DNA of 62,000 nucleotides from Chrysomallon squamiferum. Lineage: Eukaryota; Mollusca; Gastropoda; Neomphalida; Peltospiridae. The notes beneath the pieces are model-generated. The model saw nothing but the letters and a program-made list of their open reading frames with translations, was not told the DNA's origin and made no database searches. The position numbers were made by a program, and so were the translations under genes. The stretch is from positions 6,093,896 to 6,155,895 of the forward strand of contig CM022668.1 of NCBI GenBank assembly GCA_012295275.1, given 5' to 3'. How positions within the stretch are numbered: the stretch's first letter is position 1; each line of letters opens with the position of its first letter. Of this stretch, positions 31,761 through 55,435 are shown one piece after another.

Positions 31761-33163
31761 CTCACTGTGAAATGAAAAACAAAATAAAATTAAAATAACA
31801 AAGATCTTTAGCCTCTTGTTTACAGTAGTCTGTTGTATACAATAGTCTGGTGTATACAATAGCCTATTGCATAATATTGTCTCTTCTACTGAGTTTCAAA
31901 TGACTGTGTTGTAGTAGAATAACTAAGTTACACAGAGCTTTGTTTCTACAACAGAAAATAGCTAGTAAAGAAACATTTAAAAATGACAAGGAAATAACAT
32001 ATTATTTTATTCATAAAGTGCTCAGAGAAAAAATTCCTGGGAAGAAAACACGTCATAAAATAACACGACTATTAGTAATTAGTTCAGTTAGTTTCTTATA
32101 TAATAAAGTCGATCTGTTTGTGTAAAAAACGTTGATGATAATAATGGCGATGATGATAATGATGATATAAATTAAGCGAAGTAAATAAATAAAAATTAGG
32201 AAAGAAAATAAATAAATAAAACGAAGGAATGCATGAATGTATGAATGAACGAAGAAATAAATAGATAATTAAATAAATAAATTAAAATTGAAAATTTTTA
32301 ATAATAATCCCATTCATGAAAAATCACTATTTACACGAGACACACAGAACAGACTCGACACTGCGGATCATGAACAGGTTTTGCTTGTTTTCTTAATCAG
32401 ATGAAAATAAACGTCTCAATAGCGCTCTAGGTTTACAATGACATGTTCGAGCGGCAGCCTAACTCGATCACTGTGCTGTGTCATTCTGTAGTTTTATTTG
32501 TGGCTCAGGGTTTACAAGCGTCGACTTGTAAAAGGGGGGATAACCCACTTCTTGGCCTCGCTTAAATTGTTATATATGTTTCAATGAATACCCTGCTATT
32601 GGTTTATCCAGGACGCACTGTTTGGGAAGGTGCCAACAAAATATCTCTTCCTGCTAATAGAAAAGTGTATCCCGTGCAATATCGCGTTTTCTGTATCAAT
32701 AAAATTATTTGAAAAAGTCTGATACTAAGATATTCATATAAATTTTCTTAACTTTGTTAATTAAATAATAAATGATGTCAGTCAGATGACATACATTTTT
32801 TGAAAGAAGAATGAAACGAATAAACAATCTGTCAATGAAATAAACAACATCAACAACAACAACAACAATGATGTTAATAATGTACAGTCAGGAAAAGTAA
32901 ATAAATGAACGAATGAACGAACAAATGAACGAAATGAATAAATAAAGAGACACATAAGTAAATAAACAAGAACATTCTAAGGGAAAAAAAGAAGATAGAA
33001 AAATAAGACAAATAAAAATTGCTACAATTTACTGAATTTTATGAACAACTTGCTAAAAATGGCTCCGTAGTTATGGAAACGTCACGTGATGCCAAAGGGG
33101 TCAGAATCCGCAAGATTAACGAATATCGAATGCTAAAGAAGTTTATTAATAACTTTAAAAAAA

Positions 33164-33204
<41 letters not shown>

Positions 33205-33500
33205 ATATATTATTTGCCTGCTTTAAATTGGAACAAGAATTCTTAAATGTCTTTTCTGCTGCGTGAAACCTGGCACTGGCAGGTTTGTAGTTTTGTTTGA
33301 ATATTGTCTGAGTTGTGTACGTCTCATTACACTGGGCACTTAGTCAATATTCAAGAACGCAGTGACACAGACAGACAAAGTTCAGTCACGACTTCACCAA
33401 CCCCGTCAGAAACCGCTGACGAGACTCGAACGTACGGCAATCATTCGCCCGAACCCCCAAGGCGGATCATGTTACCATGTGTGTGTCTGTGTGTGCTGTA

Positions 33501-33554
<54 letters not shown>

Positions 33555-34630
33555 ATGCGTGTGTGTGTGTGTGAGTGTCTGTGTGTATTATGTAAATATA
33601 TGTGTGGTTATATTTGTGTATGGATGTATGTATGCCCGTTTGCATATACTTACACACGCATTATACATATATAGAGATGCGGAAAGAGAAACTTACAGAA
33701 ACACACACACACACGCACACACACACGCACACATACATATAGCTAGAAAACAGACAGATAATTAAATAGCTATACGCATTGAGAAATAATAAAATTACAA
33801 AAGTGATAAATAAAATAAAAATAATAAAACAAATAAACAAAATGTAAAGGTTTAACAAAAGCAAGGACAGAAAGGTGATATGAACTAATATATTCCTAGA
33901 AGTTTAGTATTCCTCGGGAAACTGTTGTTATTTTTATCTATAACGGAAGTTACATTGTTAGTATTGGATACCCGGCCATTAGTTTAATCACTGAAAAACA
34001 CACTGCTGTTTGCAAGTTATCTCCTAACTTCAGTATTGTTTATTTAGTTATTTAGTTTTGTCATCTTTACTTTGTGCACCGTACAGTTTCATAAAAAAAA
34101 ATAATAATAATCGTAAGGGAGAGAGAGAGAAAACAGAAAAGAAAATTTAATAAAAAATACGAAGAACTTGAAGAAACGAAAAGGGATTCAAGAATGTAAG
34201 TACAATATATAGTTTATTTTATTAGTTCATATTATAATATATTAATATAGCCTCCTTTTTTTTATTTATTTATTTATTTATTTATTTATCTATTTATTTA
34301 TTTAATTAATTCCGTACTGACTTATTCATATATCTGAAAGTGAAAACTCACCAAGTCTATTAAATAACTCCTCTATCAACAATGACAGTTAGTTAATAAT
34401 AATAACTAAAAGATAAATAAATTAATTAATTAGTTAATTAATTAATTAATAAATAAAAGTATTTTTAAATACTTTTTTAATGTATAGTTAATAAAACTGG
34501 GACGCTTAAGACATTATTTTCTTATATTAATCTTTTGACGGAACCCAAATAAACTTTAAGAAACTGGAATAAAACAAATATATGTTAAAAAATAAATAAA
34601 TAAATAAATAAAGATTAACAAATAGAAACA

Positions 34631-34681
<51 letters not shown>

Positions 34682-35120
34682 ACATAAAGGATAATGACAA
34701 TGAAATACATATATAAATAATAATTTAAGAAGTAAAACATTTAATTTTGAGAGGTAAGACTTCACAATATCTTTTTTCTAAGTTAACTGCTCGTTTCTGG
34801 ATCAACTGTCATTTGAATGTTTTGTTTCAGAGATGTGATTATTATGTAATTGTATCTCACACACTTGTAACAGAAGACTCACGCCTCACTGACTCCGTTG
34901 CTTTGTTAGTTTATTCTATTAACCTTTGCATGTCGATCTAGACACGTTGAACCGTTTGCTTTGTTTATCTAATCTGCTATATATATGTGTGCCTCTGTAC
35001 GTATCTATACTTGTGTGCATGTGTGTTTGCATGTGTGTGTGTGGGGGGGTGTATAGCTTTTTGAATCTTTAGTAATGATAATAATAACAGTAGCGCTAGT
35101 AGTGGTAGTAGTTATACTAG

Positions 35121-35165
<45 letters not shown>

Positions 35166-35614
35166 GTGATAACTGTGATGATTATAATGATGATGACAAT
35201 CATTATGATGATGATAATGATAAAAGTTATACATTTTTAGTAGTGATAGTAGTAATAATAGTAGTAGTAATGGTGGTAGTAGACGCAAATAAAGATGATG
35301 CAAAAAAATAAAGAGTGAACTACTTACTGTGTTAGACATAAACTGAATTCAAGTGATAACCTCACAGACACTGCATTGTTTACACTACTGACATCTTCAA
35401 GTTTGTCCATCTGTCTGTCTGTCCAAACATCTTATACCTGTCAGTGTGTCTGTCCAGACATCTACAACCTGTTTCTGTGTCTGAAAGGACTTTATTCTTC
35501 AGTTTTGTGTCAATGGTTTTAGCATGTTTCTGTATGTTTCTCTGCGGCTGTACATGATAATGATGAACAAATAGAATGTTATATTTAATTTTTTACTTTT
35601 CTTTGTTAATTTAG
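31761..35614. other. Upstream region of the innexin
   Basis: 31.77-33.26 kb mirrors 13.3-14.8 kb. At 33261 the match stops abruptly after TTTTCTGCTG. From 33262 to 35614 the sequence is specific to this arm in the innexin context, although 33262-33480 resembles 37255-37470 in reverse. Repeats: poly(A)(TA)n at about 33158-33203, (GT)n at 33490-33570 and 34638-34679, TTTA at 34261-34300, and (ATA)n at 35121-35163. The innexin's first coding exon should lie here or further upstream, but I could not identify it. Confidence 0.55.
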
Positions 35615-36839
35615 GTCAGATGAAATAATTGGCGCGCTGCCAAAGTTCAATCTGCTGCGACCTGTGCGTGACGACGACAAAGTCGACCGTCTTCATTATG
35701 TCGTCGTAGCTGCATTACTGCTGTCGATGGCGGTGTTTGTGGGCACGGCTAAGCTGGTAGGCGATCCTATTCACTGCTGGGTTCCAGCCGAATACGCGAC
35801 AGAACCAGGCCAGTTCAATGCTTACGTCAATTCTTTCTGCTGGATATCGTCAATGTATCACGTGACCATGAATGAACCAATCCCCGTTGAGCAACCAGAT
35901 CGACAGAAAACGAGAATAATTTTATATCCCTGGGTAGCTATAATGTTCATGGTTCAGGCATTGCTGTTTTTTCTGCCGCATCTTTTCTGGAAATCGCTAA
36001 ATGCTAAATGCGGGGTGAATATTAAACTCATCATTGAGAAGACAATGGACGCTGATTTGGAACACACTGATGTAAAGGAAAGACAAGAGATTCTGAGTCA
36101 AACAGCTGTCTACATAGACAGATTCAGAGACATGTTTTCTAAGAAATTCCTGTCTATCGGTACCAAGTCTGGATCCTACCTCTTTCAGCTGTTTCTTTTG
36201 ACAAAGATTCTCTACCTCGTCAACGTCATCGTTCAGTTTCCTCTGCTCTCAAAGTTCTTGGAAATTGACTACTACACCTACGGGATCGAGGTCGTTTCAT
36301 CTCTCTCACAAAACCAATTCTGGATCGATTCCCGTCACTTCCCGAGAATTTCGCTCTGTGACTTCGAGATCCGACAACTTCAGAACGTCCAGAAGTGGAC
36401 AGTGCAGTGTGTCTTATCCATCAACCTCTTTCTGGAGAAGATGTACATACTCCTTTGGTTCATCTTTTCTTTGCTGGCAGTAGCAACCGTCCTTAGCCTC
36501 ATCTCATGGACAACCGAGTTAATCATCGTCTCTAAACGAGAGAGATTTCTCGAGAAATACCGAGTCAGTATGAAAAATATGCTAGCAGACGACATGGGTC
36601 TTTTTCACACATTCTGCCGAAGTTATTTGCAGAAGGACGGTATTTTCTTGTTGAGGATGTTGGAGAGGAACACCTCGTACCTAATATCACAGGATGTCTT
36701 TAATTTGCTGTGGGTGATATTCCTCTGGAGGAGTCGAAGGCTGGAAGATTGGAATGCTGAGAATGTTAGTGACGTAACAGAGGAGTTCTGGAAGAAATGT
36801 GGAAAGATGAATTTGAAGAAGAATCATCTACATCATTGA
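35615..36839 (+). CDS. Innexin, large terminal coding exon (5' exon not found)
   Basis: After an acceptor (TTGTTAATTTAG) the frame reads SDEIIGALPKFNLLRPVRDDDKVDRLHYV, the usual innexin N-terminus, then TM1, a first extracellular loop with two cysteines (IHCWVP and NSFCW), TM2 (beginning LYPWVAIMF, where most innexins have a YYxWV motif), a cytoplasmic loop, TM3 (about SYLFQLFLLTKILYLVN), a second loop with two cysteines (ISLCDFEIRQL and TVQCVL), TM4 (KMYILLWFIFSLLAV) and a cytoplasmic tail ending LHH-TGA. Length (about 408 codons) fits the family. The initiator methionine must come from an upstream exon; the frame contains none before TM1. Innexins form hexameric or octameric gap-junction channels or hemichannels in the plasma membrane. 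The gene lies between lectin genes D' and D with no evident functional link; proximity probably reflects shared duplication. Confidence 0.93.
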
Positions 36840-41389
<4,550 letters not shown>

Positions 41390-41390
<1 letters not shown>

Positions 41391-41400
41391 TTATAAGAAA
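41390..41400 (+). promoter_or_regulatory. Putative TATA box of lectin gene D
   Basis: TATAAG at 41392-41397, 126 nt before the start codon at 41523, in the conserved GAAGTATTATAAGAAACC context. The upstream CCAAT seen in paralogs is changed here (GCCAAGAAG), so regulation may differ. Confidence 0.5.
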
Positions 41401-41522
41401 CCAGTGAACTTCGGACAATTATTCTGAACTCAGAAATCAACGGTGTAATGGAGAGAACTAAAGGAACGTAATATTTGAACCAAAAACAGCAAAACTGGAT
41501 TTATTTCTTACAAATATTAAAA

Positions 41523-44431
<2,909 letters not shown>

Positions 44432-47158
44432 CGCCAGTTTAGTACTGAAGTTAAGATGAGTTTAGTTTTGAAGTTAAAGTTCAGCTTCTTCATTTGAGTC
44501 TTGTATAAGTTTTAATATCTCTGGACAGTATGAAGATGTTTATTTAATTACTTTAAAATTTTGTTTGTTTTTAATTGATTATTTATTATTTGTTTATTTA
44601 CAAATGCGTTCGTTTGTTTTATTTTTGTGTATTTATTTCTTAGAGGGATTAATTTTCAACAAGCTATTGTTATTCCATATTTTTAAACAAAAATAAGTTG
44701 ATCAAGCTTTGTTCTAAAGGAACATGCCATGTTGGAACAGTTAATCATGCTTTGTTCTAAAGAAAAATATGAAGTTGGAACTGTTCAGCTTCTTCATTTA
44801 AGTCTTGTATACGTTTTAATATCTATGGGCAGTATGTAGATGTTTATTTAATTACTTTAAAATTGTATTTATTATTTGTTTATTTACAAATGTGTTCGTT
44901 TGTTTAATTTTTGTGTATTTATTTGTTAGAGGGATTACTTTTCAACGAGCTATTGTTATTCCATGTTCTGAAATAAAAATCAGTTAATCAAGCTTTGCTT
45001 TGAAGGAAGAGTTCATCAAACGTTTTGTTGTAAAGGCGCATTTCATAAAACATTCCATGGAACATTCCAGTTCGGAAAAGTTAATCAAGCTTTGTTCTAA
45101 AGAAACATATGAAGTTGCAACAGTTCTTCAAACTTTGTTCTAATGGAACAGTCCATGTTGGAACAGTTCATCAAACTTTGTTCTAGAGGAAGATTCCGTG
45201 CATAATCACACTGCTTATTAATATTATTATAACTCTTTGAAACACGTTCATACAAAATCTTTTTGGTTCTTCTGTTTTTATCACGTGATACCTCTGTGTT
45301 TATATTTACTTTTTATAAAGTTATTAACAGCTTCTTTTTGTAGTACATAATAAGTTTCATCTGAAACTTCGTGTCACATAACAATTCATACTTCAGACTG
45401 AAGTGCTTACTAAATAAAGTCACTTTTGTTTTTATTGATTAGTATTGATGTACTTTTTTCGTTCCGCGAAATAACCAGGGGATTTAGATCGATTTGTCAT
45501 TTAATAATTTTTTTATTTCTGCGAGTGAATTGTCTCCCTATAATGTTTTGAAATGGCAATTATCTGTCAGACAAGTTGAATTAATAATTATGGCTTTGTT
45601 ATAAATGTTAATAATTTGTGACTCCATTTAATAATAAAACGATTGGTTTAAACATAAAATAAAAAATTGATATTTTGTCATTATTATTATTATTATTATT
45701 ATTATTTACATGTTTTATGTGCTAACGTATTTTGTTAATGAAATATTGTGTGTCAGTATTCTAGTCCAATATATTAATACAGTATTTACTACCACAACAG
45801 CTTTGTTGACACCTTCTTCAAGACCACTGTTAACTGCGATCATCATAATCCTTAGCGTCGTCATCATGATCACCAACATCATCATCATCATCATCTTAAC
45901 TACAGGCGTGATACTTATTTGCACCTTTTCGATCATAATCATCGACTTCATTATTATCGTTATCGTCAAAACAGCATCATTGTTATCGGCGTCATTATAA
46001 TCATCAATATTACGTAACAATGACTATAAAAATAAAATTAAAAAATAATACAGATAGATAGATAGATTTTCAAGTTGAATCTCTTTATATTATTTAATTA
46101 TTAATTTTTAGTTTTTATTTATTTGCTTTTACTGTAATAGACTTTTCTCTCCCATCCAATCTAAATTAACAACAAGAAAAGAATACATTTCAAATATGGG
46201 TAACGCCATTTTCCTATTACGTGACGTCATCGCATACGCAGTGTTAGATTTCGTCTAAAGGTTCTCCTGTTTGAAAAAACAAATATGTAACTATCATTTC
46301 TTATGTCACAAATTAGTAAAACAAAAAAAAAAAAAAAAGTCATTTCGCCATGTACGCCATGACGTCACGGCTCGGGTTACGAAAGAATAAAATGGCGGTT
46401 TTCAAATGTTTTGTGACAGTGTGGCGTTCCTGTCCTGCTTAGTTACGAGCAATGAAAGATAAACCAAACTAGTGAAATATTAACTAAAGAATAAATAGTT
46501 TAAAGAATTTTATTAGACCAGATGTACGTGAAACAGACAGGGAGAAGAAGAATAAGACAGATTAATGATATTAAAGTGTGAAATAGGTTTTCAAAGATTT
46601 TAATCTTTGTATATTTCCTCAGAAACACATACAACAAAACAAAAACAAACAAAAAACAATAACAAGAAACAAAACAAAATATTGATGTTTTCTTTCGATA
46701 AACGTCTGAATATATCAGCTTTGTATAGATTCAATATGTTATATTGTTATTTCAGATTTGTTTCTTTTGCACATGAATTTTTCTTCTCTGTTGATCTGTG
46801 AACCACAAATACTTTTACTTCTATGAGTATGGGCACTTCACTTATCAATAAATACACACGGATTAGTAATTATCTTCCATGAACTGTTCGGCTGCCTCTC
46901 AAGAAAAATGAATGTGTTGTATGGTGTGCAAAATTAGTTTTCTCTCTAAGAAGTATAGATGATCTCATAGAACACGGTTTTATCGTTACCATGATAACAG
47001 CAGGTGTTCAAGGATCTTTCTAGAATATGACAATACGGAGATTTGTATTTTTACGAGTTTATAATTGTGAAGATTTATAGACGACAAAGAAGATCATGTT
47101 TTAATTTTTCATGATTGTCATCCTTATTATTGATCTTTAAAATATATTTTTTTAAATT

Positions 47159-47189
<31 letters not shown>

Positions 47190-47407
47190 GTCCATACATT
47201 CATGCATTCGTTCATTTATTTATCCATTCGTTTATTTATTTATTTTATTTATATATTTAAGTATTTATTTTGTTTATTTATTTTATTTTAAATTATTTTT
47301 ATAAATTATGCTGAGTGATGCTAAAGGTTTTATAATCCTATAGAAAGTGTTCAGTGCTTGATGCTAAAGTGGATAAATCAGTTAAGAAACGTTGTGAACT
47401 ATTTACT
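44432..47407. other. 3' flank of gene D, direct duplicate of 1.6-3.6 kb
   Basis: No gene is seen. 44432-46600 follows 1591-3560 in the same orientation: the TAACGCCAGTTTAGTACTG flank, GGAACATTCC-type minisatellite units at 44700-45190, an ATT tract at 45681-45705 and ATCATC runs at 45840-45980. 46680-47400 then follows 40.5-41.4 kb. The join between these two sources is at about 46670. Confidence 0.6.
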
Positions 47408-49013
47408 TCCCAAGATTTTGTCACAAAGAAAGGATCAGTTTACCAACACAAAAATTCTATAGACAAGGTGAAATATTTGAATTTTGTGCTTATTTTTATA
47501 TAGCTTCTACTACTACTACTACTGCTACTAGTATACTTACTGCTATTGTTACTACTACTTCTGCTACAGTTAGTACTATCGCGATTATTTTACTACTACT
47601 ATTACTACAATTACTTTTAAGACTACTACTACGGTTACCGCTGCTTCTACTACAATAACGACAGTTTCTTCACAACAACTACTATTAATACTGCTTGTAC
47701 TACCAGAACTACTACAAAAACTATTTTATTATTATTATTACGATTACTCCTACTACTGTTATTGTTACTATGATTAAAACTACTACAATTAATACCGTAT
47801 TGTTAAGATTACTATAGATACACCTATGACGATTATTTTACTACTGCTATTATTGAATTATATATATGTTTATATTTATATTTATGTTTACTTTTATTTT
47901 TATTTATGATCTTTTTTTACTTTTTTTTACGATTATTATTATTTTTTTATTATTATTATTATTATTATTTTTTTTTTTTTTTTTTTTTTTGCTATTTGCA
48001 GACTGTAACTGGAATTTGTGGTACGGACGTCTGTCTGTCGTATCAAAAATGTCAAGTCACACGTATGAATGATGCGAAATGTGTATCACGTGACAGTGAC
48101 GTAACACCAACAGATACACAACCCTCCATTATTTATTCATATCTTTTTTATTGTAACTTTATTTGTTTCCATTAGAAAAATGTAATACACATTATATGTA
48201 AATGAATAGAAACATACATAAATACATACAAATATATATATATATATATACATATATACAAATATGTATACATTCATGCATACATTCATAAAACACAGAT
48301 ACATACATACATACACCCATACTTACCTACTTACTTACAAACGTCCATTTTTGTCTTAAACTAATGCACTTCAATATAAAGTCGTAGAATATCATTCTTC
48401 TTCTGCTTATTATTATTATTATTATTATTATTGCTGATCTTCAGGAAACGAGAACATCTACTAGGTAAAAAGTAAACTGAAATTTACTGCTGCTGCTGCT
48501 ACTACTACTACTACTACTACTACTACTAGTACTACTACTACTACTACAGTTACGACTACTACTATTACTACTATTACTTGTACTACCTCTTCTACTACTA
48601 CTAATACTACTCATCCTGCTACTACCACTATTACTATACTATTGAAACTATTACAAGAATCACCGTTACTACTACTATTGTTGTTCTTGATGACGTTTTC
48701 ATCATTACAGCTACTACTATTATTTTTATATCAATTAATATATTTCTTTTACTCAGGAAACGAGAAAATCTACCAGATAACAAGTAAACTGAAATACATG
48801 CTACGTGTTGATCTAGAAGACTTTGAAGGAAACAAACGTTACGCGATGTACTCGACATTTTCACTGGGTAGTGAGGCGGAGAACTACACTCTACACATTG
48901 GATCTTTCAGCGGAAACGCAGGTTGGTATGGAAACAGACATTAGTTCAATAGAAAAAAAATGTGTTATAGTAGGTTGCTATGACAACAGATAATGCACGT
49001 ACAACTAACTATA

Positions 49014-49060
<47 letters not shown>

Positions 49061-49519
49061 AGAAGCCCAGAGATTGCTGAGATTGTTATTATTAAAACAA
49101 CTCATGAAATACTGTTCATTATTTTATTGCTACTATTGTTGTGTCATTTTCATAACAGTACAACAACGAAATCAACAACAATACTTACTATACTACTACT
49201 ACTACTACTACTACTAGCACCGCCACTATTACAACCACTAATACAACTGTTATTATTTTAAGGAAACTCACTGAGCGGATATAGCGGTTTTCCGTTCAGT
49301 ACAAAGGATGTTGACAATGACATCAATGAAAGCGGGAACTGTGCTCAACATTATAAAGGTGCCTGGTGGTATAAAAAATGTCATAGTGCTAATCTAAACG
49401 GTATGTACCTGGGGGGCCTTACTACGGTATACGCGAAAGGAGTTACTTGGAAATCGTGGAGAGGCCAGTACTACTCGTTGAAGAGAACTGAAATGAAAAT
49501 AAGACCAGTTTTGTCTTGA
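47408..49519 (+). pseudogene. PAN-FReD lectin pseudogene F
   Basis: Recognisable pieces in order: the last about 60 nt of exon 1 (47408-47467, [12 protein letters not shown], donor GTGAAA); exon 2 (48002-48128, [17 protein letters not shown]), which lacks its last bases and donor and runs straight into sequence typical of intron 3; no exon 3; no exon 4 (intron 3 end TTAAACTAATGCAC joins intron 4 sequence); a decayed exon 5 start (about 48445-48480, ending in an in-frame TAG); a complete exon 5 (48757-48921); and a complete exon 6 (49263-49519, [12 protein letters not shown] subtype, stop TGA). Promoter, leader and most of the PAN domain are gone. The two intact terminal exons mirror those of gene B. 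It cannot make the full lectin; a truncated FReD transcript is conceivable but unsupported. Confidence 0.88.
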
Positions 49520-49781
49520 AAATATACCATGTGTTTGTTAAATGAGATTGATTTTGTTTTTGAAAACATTTTGTTGCCTGTTATTAACGTTTATAAGAAT
49601 TATATACAGATTCTTATTATTCCTTAGAGATGAATAGACCAGTTCTCTGTTCAGTATTTTGTATGGAGTTTTGCTCTTTTATTTAAGAGGCCTTGGTGAG
49701 GTAAATGAGTTTTCGATTTTTTCGAAATGTCAAGAACAAAATTTACTTATAGAGAATTACCTGGTTTCACTTTTTATATGA

Positions 49782-49812
<31 letters not shown>

Positions 49813-50786
49813 TGTTTTAAAATTCCGTCTTTGTTAATTTTACATTTAAAGCAGTATTGTTGTTGTTAACGTTACGTGAGACAAATAGGATATCAATTTA
49901 AGATAATAATAATAATAATCTATTATACCATATTGTTGTTATTGTTGTTTTGTTTTGTTTTGGTTTCTTGTTGTTGTTTTTGATGTTGTTTGTTCTTGTT
50001 TTGTTGTGTGTTTTTTTCTTCGGGAGAATACAAGTTTAAAAGCTTTGAAAACATATTTCACATTTTAATATCATTAATCTGTATTATTCCTGTTTTTTCT
50101 CACGTACATCCCGTCTAATAAAATTCTTTAAACTATTTATTCTTTAGTTGTTATCTGACTAGTTTGGTTCATCTTTCATCGCTCATATCAAAGCAGGAGA
50201 GGAACGTTGTAATTTCAGATAACATTTAAAAGCCGCCATTTTTATTCTTTCGTAATCCGAGCTGTGAGGTAATGGCGTACTTGGCGATGTCACATAAAAA
50301 AAAAAAATAAAATAAAATGATTTCAAATGTACTCTTTTCTTGTAAATTAGTTAAGATTGGATGAGGGAGAAAAATTAATTAAATTAAAAGCAAATAAATA
50401 AAAATTTAAAATAAGACAAATATTTGAACATTATAAAGTGAAACAACTGAAAAATATTCAATTTCTTTATAATCATTATGCAATGCTGATGATTATGATG
50501 AAGCTGATAATAATGATGCTGTTTAGATAATAACGATAATAATGAAGTCCATGATTATGATCGAAAAGGTTCACACAAATATAACGGCTGTAGTTCAGGT
50601 GATGATGATGATGATATTGGTGATCATAATGACGAAGTTAAGGATTATGATGATCACGGTTAACACTGGTCTTGAAGTTGGTGTCAACAAAGGTGTTGTG
50701 GTAGTTAATACTGTAATAAGAAATTGAACTACAACATTGACACACAATATTTCATTAACAAAATACGTTAGTACATAAAACATGTA

Positions 50787-50840
<54 letters not shown>

Positions 50841-51943
50841 TATAATTATAATTATAATTATAAAATAGATTCCAAAGATTTTTTTCGTTTTAATCAATCG
50901 TTTTATTATTAAATGGAGTCACAAATTATCATTATTTCTAACAAAGACATAGTTTTAATTAAACTTGCCTGGCATATAATTCCCAGTACAAAACATTATA
51001 GCGAGAGAATTCACTCGCAGAAATAAAAAATGTGTTAAACATCAAATCGATCTGAATCCCCTGGTTATTTTGCTGAAATCAATAAAAACATAAGTGACTT
51101 CCCTTAGTAAACTCTTCAGCCTGAAGTCTGAATTGTTCTGTGACACGAAATTTCAGATAAAACATTTCATGTTCTATAAAAAGAAGATGTTAATAGCTTT
51201 ATTAAAAGTAAATGTACACAGAGAGATATCAAGTGATAACAACAGAAGAAAAAGAAAGGTTTTGTATGAACGTGTTTCAAACAGTATTGATATACAGCGT
51301 GGTTACGCACGGAATCTTCCTTTAGAAAAGAGCCTGATGAACTGTTCCGGCGGAATGTTCCATTAGAACGAAGTTTGACGAACTGTTCCCACACGGAATG
51401 ATCCATTAAAACAAACGTTTATGAAATATTCCCACATCGAATGTTCCATAAGAACGAAGTTTGACGAACTTTTCCAACATGGAATGTTCCATTACTACAA
51501 AGTTTGACGATCCTGATCCGACATGGAATATTCAATAAGAACAAAGCTTGATTAACTGTTCCGAATTGGAATGTTCCATGGAAAGTTTTATGAAATATTC
51601 CTTTACAACAAAAAGTTTGATGAACTCGTCCTTCAAGACACAGCTTCATCAACTGATCTTTATTTTAGAACATGGAATAAAAATAGCTCATTGAAAATTA
51701 ATCCCTCTGAGAAAAAAATAAGAGAAAATAAATAAACAACGAACACACGTGTAAATAAACCAATACTAAATAACCAATTAAAAACAAATATAATTTTAAA
51801 GTAATTAAATAAACATCTTCATACTGCCGAGAGATATTAAAACTTATACACGACTCAAATGAAGAAGCTGAACTTTAATTTCAAAACTAAACTAATCTGA
51901 ACTTCAGTACTAAACTGGCCTTATTTCCCGGACAAAAGTGGTC
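49520..51943. other. Intergenic spacer between pseudogene F and gene E (tail to tail)
   Basis: No gene is seen. It is the inverted copy of 1591-4050, with a TTG-rich run at about 49930-50010, ATCATC/GATGAT runs at 50460-50650, (ATA)n at 50787-50845, and the 43-bp minisatellite in reverse at 51350-51650. Confidence 0.6.

Positions 51944-55435
<3,492 letters not shown>

Noticed and set aside
33304-33765. 153-codon frame with a CVCVCV core
   Set aside because: Most of it is a (GT)n translation; the non-repetitive start is intergenic DNA duplicated in other frames at about 11.8 kb and 37.3 kb.
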